Below, in pieces: positions 9,662 to 16,903 of a stretch of DNA of 64,000 nt. The stretch spans positions 7,021,001-7,085,000 of the forward strand of contig NZ_CP025394.1 of NCBI RefSeq assembly GCF_002943525.1, in the 5' to 3' direction. The stretch comes from Kitasatospora sp. MMS16-BH015. GTDB taxonomy: Bacteria > Actinomycetota > Actinomycetes > Streptomycetales > Streptomycetaceae. Position 1 is the stretch's first letter. Every line of letters starts with the position of its first letter. Both the position numbers and the translations under genes were made by a program. Under the pieces are notes generated by a model that saw only the letters and a list, made by a program, of their open reading frames with translations, was not told the DNA's origin and did not search any database.

Positions 9662-12600
9662 ATGGAGCACTCAGGCGCGGCCCGTGCCGTCCCCCTGGCG
9701 ATCATCGGTCTCGGCTGTCGCCTGCCCGGCGCCGACGGCGTGGCCGCGTACTGGGACGCCCTGCTGGCCGGGGCCGACGCCGTGCGGCCGGTGCCGCCCG
9801 ACCGGTTCGACGTGGCGGCCCACTACGACCCCCGCCCCGGCGTGCCCGGCCGCACCGCCTCCCGGCACGGCGGCTTCCTGGACGGGCTGCACGAGTTCGA
9901 CGCGGCCTTCTTCGGGATCAGCCCGGCCGAGGCCCGCAGCATGGACCCGCAGCAGCGCCTGCTGCTCCAAGTCGCGTGGGAGACCGTGGAGTCGGCCGGC
10001 ATCCTGCCCTCCTCGCTGGCCGGCGGGCGGGTCGGGGTCTTCGTCGGCCAGGCCACCGCCGAGTACGGCGCCGACGGCTCGGCGGGTGAGTCCATCCGGG
10101 CCGCAGCGGGCAGCCGGCTGCGCGCGGTGACGGCCGGGCGGCTCTCGCACGCGCTCGACCTGCGCGGGCCCAGCGTGGTGGTGGACACCGCCTGCTCCTC
10201 CTCGCTGGTCGCCGTCCACCTCGCCCGGCAGAGCCTGCTCACCGGTGAGAGCGACCTGGCCCTGGCCGCCGGGGTCAACGTGATCCTCTCGGCGGCGGAC
10301 GCCGTCACCTACTCCGGCAGCGGCATGCTCTCGCCCGGCGGCCGCTGCCGCTTCGGCGACCGGGGCGCGGACGGGTTCGTCCGCAGCGAGGGGGTCGCGG
10401 CCGTGCTGCTCAAGCGGCTGCCGGACGCACTGCGGGACGACGACCCGATCACCGCCCTGCTGCTCGGCAGCGCCGTGACCAACGACGGGCGGGCCAGCGG
10501 GTTGCTGCTCCAGCCCTCGGTGGCGGGGCAGGTACGGATGCTCCGGGACGCCTGGGCCACGGCCGGGGTGGGGCCCGCCGCACTGGACTACCTGGAGGCG
10601 CACGGCACCGGCACCTCGGTCGGTGACGAGGTCGAACTCCGGGCACTGCGCGAGGCGTTGGGTGCGGCGCGGGCCCGGGTGCTGCCGGTGGGCTCGGCGA
10701 AGAGCAACCTCGGGCACACCGAGGCCGCCGCCGGGCTGGCCGGGCTGGTCAAGGCCGCCCTGGTGGCCCGGCACCGGCTGGTGCCCGCGACCCTCCACCT
10801 GACCGACCCGCACCCGCTGCTGGCCGGGCCCGACTCGCCGCTGCGGCCGGTCCGCGCGGTGCAGCGGCTGGAGCCCGCCGGGGCGGCGGCCGTGGTGGGG
10901 GTGAGCTCCTTCGGCATCTCGGGCACCAACGCGCACGCGGTGATCGGCGAGTACCGGCCGGAGGTGCACGGGGTGTCGGGTGCGATGGATGCCTCCGGCG
11001 GGGCCGTCCCGGCGGGCGGGTCGGGGGTGTCGGCCGGCGTTACTGCGGGTGCCTCCGGCGGGGGTGCTTCGACGGCCGCTTCGGCGGTGTCGTCCGATGG
11101 TGCTGCGGGGGGTGTCGGCGGGGCCGTCCCGGTGGCCGGGGCGGGGGTGTCCTCCGGCGGTGTTGCGCGTGCCTCCGGCGGGGGTGCTTCGGCGGCCGCT
11201 GCGGCGGTGTCGTCCGATGGTGCTGCGGGGGGTGTCGGCGGGGCCGTCCCGGTGGCCGGGGCGGGGGTGTCCTCCGGCGGTGTTGCGCGTGCCTCCGGCG
11301 GGGGTGCTTCGGCGGCCGCTGCGGCGGTGTCGTCCGGCGGAGCTGCGGTGGCTCGGGTGGGTGGGGAGCTGCTGGTGCTGAGCGCTCGGAGCCGGGCGGC
11401 GCTGTTGCGGCTCGCCGGGGCGTGTGCCGATCATCTTCTGGGTGCCGGGCGGGAGTTCGAGTTGGGGCGGATCTGTGCGACGGCCGCTTTGCGGCGGGAG
11501 GCGCACCCGTGGCGGCTCTGGGTGCGCGGGCGCAGTCACGAGCAGCTGGCCGAGCGGCTGCGGCTGCTCGCGGCGGGGGAGCCGACGCCGGACGGCGGGT
11601 ACGCGGAGGCCGGGTACGGGGGCGGCCGGCGGGTGGTGTTCGTGCTGCCGGGGCAGGGGGCGCAGTGGCTCGGGATGGGCCGGGGGCTGCTCGCCGCCTC
11701 GCCCGCCTTCCGGGCCGCGCTGACCGCCTGCGACCGGGCGGTGCGGGAGGAACTCGGCTGTTCCGTAATGGAGTTGCTGCAGGACGAGAGCCTGGCGGCC
11801 TTCCCCGAGCGGGTCTCGGTGGTGCAGCCGGCGCTCTGGGCCGTGCAGGTGGCGCTGGCCGCCGCCTGGGCCGAGCGCGGGGTCAGCCCGGACGGCCACC
11901 TCGGGCACAGCATGGGCGAGGTCGCCGCGGCGCAGCTGGCCGGGGCGCTGCCCCTGGCGGACGCCGCCGCGGTGATCTGCCGCCGCAGCCGGCTGATGGA
12001 GACCGCCCCGGCCGGCGGCATGCTGGTGGTGGCGCTGGACGCCGGGGCGGCCGAGCGGGCCCTGGCCCCGTACGGCGGCCGGCTCTGCGTGGCCGCGCAC
12101 AATGCCCCCGGCTCCACCGTGGTGGCGGGCGAACTCGCCGCACTCGACGACCTGGTGGAGCGGCTGACGGCGGGCGGGGTGGGCTGCCACCGGGTGAAGG
12201 TGGCCGTCGCCTCGCACTCCCCGCAGATGGACGGCCCCAGCAGTCGGCTGGCCGAGCGGCTGGGCGGGCTCACGGTGCTCGCGCCGACCGGCGGGCTGTA
12301 CTCCACGGTACGCCAAGCGCCGGTGGTGGAGGCCGAGTTGGACGCCACCTACTGGGCCGCGAACCTGCGCGAGCCGGTCCGCTTCACCGAGAGCGTGCGG
12401 GCGCTCGCCGAGCAGGCCGAGACGGTCTTCGTCGAGCTCGGCCCGCACCCGGTGCTGGTGCCCGCGGTGACCGCCACCCTCGCCGCGCACGGTCTGGCGG
12501 GCGCCGCGCTGGGCTCGGTCCGGGCCGACCGGGCGGAGCCGGCCGAGCTGACCCGGGCGGTGGGGCGGCTCTTCGCGGCCGGCGGCACAGTGGACTGGAC

Positions 12601-13786
12601 CCGCTGGTACCCGGCCTCCGGGGTGCCGGTGCCGCTGCCCGCCTATCCCTGGGAGCGCACCGTGCACCGGGCCGACACCGCGCACCTGCGCGAGACCGAC
12701 CTCGCCGGGCTCGGCGCGGCCGGCTGGGCCGGTGGGCTGCGGGTGCGCGGGCTGACGCCGGTGCCCGCGGTGGTGCACCTGGCCACCGTGCTGGACATGG
12801 CCCACCGGGTCGCGCCCGAAAAGGAGTTCGCGCTGGAGCGGGTTGAGCTCGGGCCCGGTGCGGTGGACTCGACCGGCGCTGCCCGGCTGCGGATCCGGCT
12901 GGACGCGGCACTGCGGCACGCGGTGGTCGAGGCGGACGGAGTGCCGTGCGCGCGGGCGGAGTTGGTGCCGCTCACGGCGCGGCCGGTCGGGGTGGCGGGG
13001 GTGCTGGACGAGTCGCTGGCCCGCTGCCGGGAGTACCTGACGGCCGGTGAGTTCGACGCCCTGGCGCTGCGGGCCGGCTTCGAGATCGGGGCGCCGTACC
13101 GGGCCGTCCGGCAGGTCTGGCGGCGGGACGGCGAGGCGGTGGCCCGGCTGCGGCGCCCCTCGGCGCCGGCTCCCGCCGTCTGGGAGTCCGGGTTGCTCAC
13201 CCTGCTCGCGGCCTGGCCGGGTGTGGTCGCGGGCCACCCCGGCCCGGTCGGCTATCTGCCCGAGGGCTTCGAACGGGTCGAGTTGCACGGGGAGTTGACG
13301 GAGGAGTACTGGGCGGTGGCAAGCTTCACCCCGGAGCTCGGCCTGCCGCACGGGCGCGGCGACCTGCTGCTGCTGGCCCCGGACGGCGCGCAGCTCGCGG
13401 CCTTCCGGGGGATCCGGCTCAGACCGCTCGCCCCGCAGCTCGCCCCGGTCACGGCGCCCGCCGCCGAGTGGCCGAGCGCCTGGCCGGAGCCGGCGGCGGA
13501 GCAACGGCGGCCCGAACGGCCCTGGGGGCAGCGGCCGGTGGCCGAGCCGGAGCAGGCCGGGCCGTTGGTGGTGCGGGCGGCCCGGCTGCTCGGGATGCGG
13601 GCGGAGGAGGTGGACGACCGGCGGGCGCTGCGCGATCTCGGGCTGGATTCGCTGATGGCGAGCCAGCTGCGGCAGCAGCTCGCGGCGGAGTGCGGGATCG
13701 AGGTCGGCGCGCAGCGGCTGCTCGGGCCGGAGAGCCTGGCGAAGCTCCGGCGTGAGCTGGAGGGTCCGGTTCCGCAGCCGGTCTGA
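9662..13786 (+). CDS. single-module type I polyketide synthase KS-AT-DH(degenerate)-ACP
   Basis: 1374 aa. KS (about 15-430) has the full triad: Cys178 in DTACSSSL, His314 in EAHGTGT and His352 in KSNLGHTEAAAG. An Ala/Gly/Ser linker (about 440-560) is encoded by a 120-bp tandem repeat. AT (about 650-960) has GQGAQW, the nucleophile Ser750 in GHSMGE, and VASH at 849-852; VASH and RVSVVQ favour methylmalonyl- over malonyl-CoA. A hotdog-like region (about 1000-1240) aligns with a DH, but the catalytic His is Leu1026 (GLRVRG), so it is probably inactive. The ACP carries Ser1330 in LGLDSL. No KR, ER or TE. The domain order recalls iterative orsellinate-type synthases such as AviM/CalO5; the VASHSP-type AT also resembles mycobacterial Pks proteins. 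The ATG at 9662 has GGAGGT 10 nt upstream, preferred over 9626. Confidence 0.9.
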   Translation: MEHSGAARAVPLAIIGLGCRLPGADGVAAYWDALLAGADAVRPVPPDRFDVAAHYDPRPGVPGRTASRHGGFLDGLHEFDAAFFGISPAEARSMDPQQRLLLQVAWETVESAGILPSSLAGGRVGVFVGQATAEYGADGSAGESIRAAAGSRLRAVTAGRLSHALDLRGPSVVVDTACSSSLVAVHLARQSLLTGESDLALAAGVNVILSAADAVTYSGSGMLSPGGRCRFGDRGADGFVRSEGVAAVLLKRLPDALRDDDPITALLLGSAVTNDGRASGLLLQPSVAGQVRMLRDAWATAGVGPAALDYLEAHGTGTSVGDEVELRALREALGAARARVLPVGSAKSNLGHTEAAAGLAGLVKAALVARHRLVPATLHLTDPHPLLAGPDSPLRPVRAVQRLEPAGAAAVVGVSSFGISGTNAHAVIGEYRPEVHGVSGAMDASGGAVPAGGSGVSAGVTAGASGGGASTAASAVSSDGAAGGVGGAVPVAGAGVSSGGVARASGGGASAAAAAVSSDGAAGGVGGAVPVAGAGVSSGGVARASGGGASAAAAAVSSGGAAVARVGGELLVLSARSRAALLRLAGACADHLLGAGREFELGRICATAALRREAHPWRLWVRGRSHEQLAERLRLLAAGEPTPDGGYAEAGYGGGRRVVFVLPGQGAQWLGMGRGLLAASPAFRAALTACDRAVREELGCSVMELLQDESLAAFPERVSVVQPALWAVQVALAAAWAERGVSPDGHLGHSMGEVAAAQLAGALPLADAAAVICRRSRLMETAPAGGMLVVALDAGAAERALAPYGGRLCVAAHNAPGSTVVAGELAALDDLVERLTAGGVGCHRVKVAVASHSPQMDGPSSRLAERLGGLTVLAPTGGLYSTVRQAPVVEAELDATYWAANLREPVRFTESVRALAEQAETVFVELGPHPVLVPAVTATLAAHGLAGAALGSVRADRAEPAELTRAVGRLFAAGGTVDWTRWYPASGVPVPLPAYPWERTVHRADTAHLRETDLAGLGAAGWAGGLRVRGLTPVPAVVHLATVLDMAHRVAPEKEFALERVELGPGAVDSTGAARLRIRLDAALRHAVVEADGVPCARAELVPLTARPVGVAGVLDESLARCREYLTAGEFDALALRAGFEIGAPYRAVRQVWRRDGEAVARLRRPSAPAPAVWESGLLTLLAAWPGVVAGHPGPVGYLPEGFERVELHGELTEEYWAVASFTPELGLPHGRGDLLLLAPDGAQLAAFRGIRLRPLAPQLAPVTAPAAEWPSAWPEPAAEQRRPERPWGQRPVAEPEQAGPLVVRAARLLGMRAEEVDDRRALRDLGLDSLMASQLRQQLAAECGIEVGAQRLLGPESLAKLRRELEGPVPQPV
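10981..11340 (+). repeat. 120-bp in-frame tandem repeat in KS-AT linker
   Basis: 11101-11220 and 11221-11340 are essentially identical 120-bp units (they differ only in the last few bases), preceded by a degenerate copy at 10981-11100. Each unit encodes 40 residues rich in Gly, Ala, Ser and Val. The period is a multiple of three, so copy-number changes keep the frame. Confidence 0.92.
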
Positions 13787-13850
13787 CGGGGAAGGCATGA
13801 CTGATCGTCAGGCTCGGTGACGTGACACTGTTTCGACCCTGAAGCATAAA

Positions 13851-13864
13851 TGTACTGTGGTATA
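13851..13864. promoter_or_regulatory. TetR-type operator candidate 2
   Basis: TGTACTGTGGTATA, an imperfect TGTAC-N4-GTAYA palindrome 51 bp before the tetR start, in a local AT-rich stretch that probably holds the promoter. It matches candidate 1 at 9452-9465 in spacing and in both half-sites except one base, which fits autoregulation. Confidence 0.55.
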
Positions 13865-13914
13865 AAATCGAACGAGGGAGTTTGGGTACGAGGTAGCGAC
13901 GGAGAGGGCATCCC

Positions 13915-14526
13915 ATGCAGTCGGCGGCACCCGCGATGGGCCGGAGAGAGCGCAACAAGCAGAAGGTCCAGGAGCGTCTCTACGATTCGGCCCTCGGCCT
14001 GATCACCGAGCGGGGTTACGACGGCACCTCGATCGAGGACATCGCCGAGCGCGCCGACGTGGCCCGGGGCACCTTCTTCAACTACTTCCAGCGCAAGGAA
14101 GACCTCATCGTCGAGTGGGGCCAGCGCCGCCGGGCCCGGCTCGCGGCCGGGATGCTGGAGGAGGGGGCGCCCGGTCAGGGCGCCGTGGCGCAGCTGGAGC
14201 ACTGCATGACGGTGCTCGGCGTGCTCAGCGAGAGCGAGCGGGCGGTGACCATCGCGATGCTCACCGCCTGGGTGAAGGCCGGGCGGCCGGTGCTCGAAGA
14301 GCCGTACGTGGCCGAGACCTTCGCGCGGATCGTGGCCCTCGGGGTGGCCGGGGGAGAGTTCCAGCCCGGGGTGAGCGCCGAGCAGGTGGGCCACGTGCTG
14401 CGCGACCTCTACCTCGGCACGCTCTACCGCTGGTGTCGCCAGGGCGAGCCGGGGGAGCCGGGTGCGCTGGTGGCCGAACTCCACGCGGTGCTGCGGATGG
14501 TGATCGAGGGCATCGGCGCGCGCTGA
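13915..14526 (+). CDS. TetR/AcrR-family transcriptional regulator
   Basis: 203 aa. The N-terminal HTH (about residues 10-60) reads YDSALGLITERGYDGTSIEDIA then RADVARGTFFNYFQRKEDLI, the standard TetR recognition helix. The C-terminal ligand domain is variable, with no assignable effector. It lies between the PKS gene and the flavoprotein gene, all rightward. The ATG at 13915 has GAGAGGG upstream. Two similar palindromes, one before this gene and one in the PKS/FAD divergent region, make it the likely local repressor. Ligand unknown, plausibly a pathway product. Confidence 0.9.
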   Translation: MQSAAPAMGRRERNKQKVQERLYDSALGLITERGYDGTSIEDIAERADVARGTFFNYFQRKEDLIVEWGQRRRARLAAGMLEEGAPGQGAVAQLEHCMTVLGVLSESERAVTIAMLTAWVKAGRPVLEEPYVAETFARIVALGVAGGEFQPGVSAEQVGHVLRDLYLGTLYRWCRQGEPGEPGALVAELHAVLRMVIEGIGAR

Positions 14527-14597
14527 ACCCGGTGCGCCCGGCGGGGCTTCGGCGGAGCGTGTGCGGCCGGTTACTCGCCGAGCGGGCCGCTACTACG

Positions 14598-15941
14598 ATG
14601 TCGACCATGGTGGATCAGGGGACAGTGTCCGGCCGGGGTACGGCCGTGGTGATCGGTGGTGGACACGCGGGCCTGCTGGCGGCGTGGGCCCTGCGCGGGT
14701 ACGCCGACGAGGTCGTGGTGGTCGAGCGGGACAGGTATCCGGCCGAGACCGACTTCCGGGCGGGCGTGCCGCAGGGGCGGCACGCGCACCTGCTGCTGGA
14801 GGCCGGCCACCGGGCGCTGGAGGAGCAGATGCCCGGCATCCGCGCCGAGTTGGTGGCGGCGGGCGCGGTCTGGATCCACATGGCCGAGGAGCTGCGCTGG
14901 CTCAGCCCGGCCGGGTGGATGGCCAAGCACGAGAGCGACCTGCGGCTGCTCTCCGGCACCCGCCCGGTGCTGGAGCGGGCGGTGCTGGAGCGGGTCCGCA
15001 CCGAGCCGTCGATCCGGATCGAGGAGGGCACCGAGGTGGTCGGCCTGCTCGGCTCGCCGGGCACGGTCACCGGCGTCCGGGTCCGCGAGCGCGGCGAGGG
15101 CGGCGAAGTCCGCGAGATCCCGGCCGAGTTGGTGGTGGACGCGAGCGGCCGCTCGACCTCGGTGCCGGGGTGGCTGGCCGAGCTCGGGGTGCCCCCCGTC
15201 CCGGAGGAGCGGGTCGATCCGGGCGTCAAGTACGCCAGCCGGCTCTACCAGCGCCCGGCAGGGGCCGAGTTCGACTTCGAGGCGCTCTACGTGCAGGCCA
15301 AGGCGCCGGACGTGCCGCAGGTCGGCGTGCTGCTGCCGGTGGAGAACGACCGCTGGATCGTCAGCCTGGGCGGCATGCGCGGCGGCCACCCCGAGGCCGG
15401 CGAGGCCGGCTTCCTGCGCCACCTCGACCTGCTGCGCGACTCGCCCATGCGCGAGGCGGTGCTGGCGGCCACCCCGGTCACCGAGGTGCGCGGCTTCCTG
15501 CCCGGCCCCGGCGTGTTCCGGCACTACGAACGGTCCGCGCCGGACGGCCTGGTGGTGCTCGGCGACGCCTCCTGCACCTTCAACCCGGTGTACGGGCAGG
15601 GCCTCACGGTGGCCGCCTTCGGCGCCGGGGCGCTGCGGGCGGCGGTCGCCCAGTACGGCGGGATCAGCCACCCGGCGGCCCGGGCGGCCCGCAAGGCCGT
15701 CGCCCTGGTCAGCAAGGAGCCGTGGGTGATGTCCTCCGGCGAGGACGTGCGGTTCGCCGCCACCACCGGCGGGCCCTCGGGCGTGCTGGTCAAGGTGCAG
15801 CACCGGTTCCTGGACCGGGTGTTGCAGCGGGCCACCAAGGACCCGCACATCGCAGCGGTGTTCTACGAGGTGATGTCCCTGGTGACCCCGTCGCAGGTGC
15901 TCTTCCGCCCGGCCAACCTGGCTTCGGTGCTCCGCGGTTGA
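14598..15941 (+). CDS. FAD-dependent monooxygenase/epoxidase-like flavoprotein
   Basis: 447 aa. Rossmann GGGHAGLLAAWAL near residue 20, then RAGVPQGRHAHLLLEAG, the 'PQ..H.H.LL' signature shared with polyether epoxidases (MonCI/LasC type) and related flavin monooxygenases. The FAD-binding GDASCTFNPVYGQGLT is near residue 320. Soluble, with no signal peptide. Such enzymes use FAD, a reductant and O2 to epoxidise alkenes or hydroxylate arenes. It follows tetR by 71 bp and ends 9 bp from the converging epoxide-hydrolase-like gene, an enzyme pair that makes chemical sense. No Shine-Dalgarno is evident at 14598; the ATG at 14607 is an alternative. Confidence 0.85.
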   Translation: MSTMVDQGTVSGRGTAVVIGGGHAGLLAAWALRGYADEVVVVERDRYPAETDFRAGVPQGRHAHLLLEAGHRALEEQMPGIRAELVAAGAVWIHMAEELRWLSPAGWMAKHESDLRLLSGTRPVLERAVLERVRTEPSIRIEEGTEVVGLLGSPGTVTGVRVRERGEGGEVREIPAELVVDASGRSTSVPGWLAELGVPPVPEERVDPGVKYASRLYQRPAGAEFDFEALYVQAKAPDVPQVGVLLPVENDRWIVSLGGMRGGHPEAGEAGFLRHLDLLRDSPMREAVLAATPVTEVRGFLPGPGVFRHYERSAPDGLVVLGDASCTFNPVYGQGLTVAAFGAGALRAAVAQYGGISHPAARAARKAVALVSKEPWVMSSGEDVRFAATTGGPSGVLVKVQHRFLDRVLQRATKDPHIAAVFYEVMSLVTPSQVLFRPANLASVLRG

Positions 15942-15950
15942 GGCTGCCGG

Positions 15951-16808
15951 TCAGGTGGCCAGGTGGGCGAGCACGGCCGGCAGGTACCGGTCGTGGTCGC
16001 ACTCCGGCAGCCAGTGCGAGGCGCCGTCCAGGGCCAGGAAGCGGTACGGGCCTTCGACGTACTTCGCGGTGAGCTCGGCCGCGTCCCGGCCGAGCGCCTG
16101 GTCCTCGGTGCCCCAGACGTAGAGGGTGGGCACGGTGACCGGGCCGGCCTCCACCCGCAGGGTGCCCTCGACGGCGCGGTACCAGTTGAGGCCGCCGGTC
16201 AGCGCGCCGGCGACCAGCCGCTCGACGTTCCGCGTCACCTGCTCCTCGGGCAGGTGGCCGCGGTAGGCGCCGCGCAGTGCCGCGGCCTCCTCGGCGAGCA
16301 GCACCCGCTCGGCCGCGTGGTCCGGGGCGCGGAAGAGCTGTACGTAACGCGAGCGCTCGGCCTGGTCGTTGGCCAGGCCGAGCGCCTCGTGCAGGGCGGC
16401 CGGGTGCGGGGTGGAGAGCACCGCGAGGGTGCGCAGCCGCTCCGGGTGCCGGGCGGCCAGCGCCCAGGCGACCAGGCCGCCCCAGTCGTGGGCCAGCAGG
16501 TGGAAGCGCTCGGCGCCGAGCGCCTCGGCGAAGCCGAGCACGTCCGCCACCAGCTCGGGCACGGCGTAGGCCGCCACCGGCTCGGGCCGGGCGCCGGGGG
16601 AGTAGCCGCGCTGGTCCACGGCCACCGCGTGGTACCCGGCGGCGCCGAGGGCCGGCAGCGCCGGGCCCCAGGAGTCGGCGAACTCGGGGAAGCCGTGCAG
16701 CAGCAGCACGAGTTCGCCGGTGCGGGGCCCGGCGGAGTACGCCTGGAAGGCGTGGTCGCCGAGCCTGAGCTCGAACGGGGTGACGGCGGTGTCCCAGCTG
16801 TCGGTCAA
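15951..16808 (-). CDS. alpha/beta hydrolase, epoxide-hydrolase-like
   Basis: 285 aa from a TTG start. Oxyanion-hole motif LLLHGFPEFADSW (HGxP), then DQRGYSPGARP and the nucleophile elbow AHDWGGLVAW, where Asp replaces the serine of esterases as in epoxide hydrolases and dehalogenases. A late acid in the WGTEDQALG segment and the histidine in GASHWLPE complete the triad. The start is decided by the ribosome site: GGAG lies 6 nt before TTG 16808, while the frame upstream has no start. Converges with the flavin monooxygenase gene. Acting on an epoxide made by that enzyme is a reasonable inference. Confidence 0.85.
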   Translation of the reverse strand: MTDSWDTAVTPFELRLGDHAFQAYSAGPRTGELVLLLHGFPEFADSWGPALPALGAAGYHAVAVDQRGYSPGARPEPVAAYAVPELVADVLGFAEALGAERFHLLAHDWGGLVAWALAARHPERLRTLAVLSTPHPAALHEALGLANDQAERSRYVQLFRAPDHAAERVLLAEEAAALRGAYRGHLPEEQVTRNVERLVAGALTGGLNWYRAVEGTLRVEAGPVTVPTLYVWGTEDQALGRDAAELTAKYVEGPYRFLALDGASHWLPECDHDRYLPAVLAHLAT

Positions 16809-16903
16809 CGGTGGCTCCGGGGTGGTCGGTTCGGGTTCGTCCCGACCACCCTTACCGTCCGCCTCGCGGGTTGGCAATGGCCGGCCCGCGAGGCGGACCC
16901 CGG

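Noticed and set aside
11600..12560. Firm assignment of AT substrate as methylmalonyl-CoA
   Set aside because: VASH and RVSVVQ lean that way, but iterative and aromatic synthases do not follow the motif rules reliably, so it is only noted as a tendency.
9671..13798. A 1375-codon open frame antisense to the whole PKS gene
   Set aside because: It is an artefact of high third-position GC. The composition is Arg/Pro/Gly/His-rich with no domain, and the opposite strand has an intact KS-AT-ACP.
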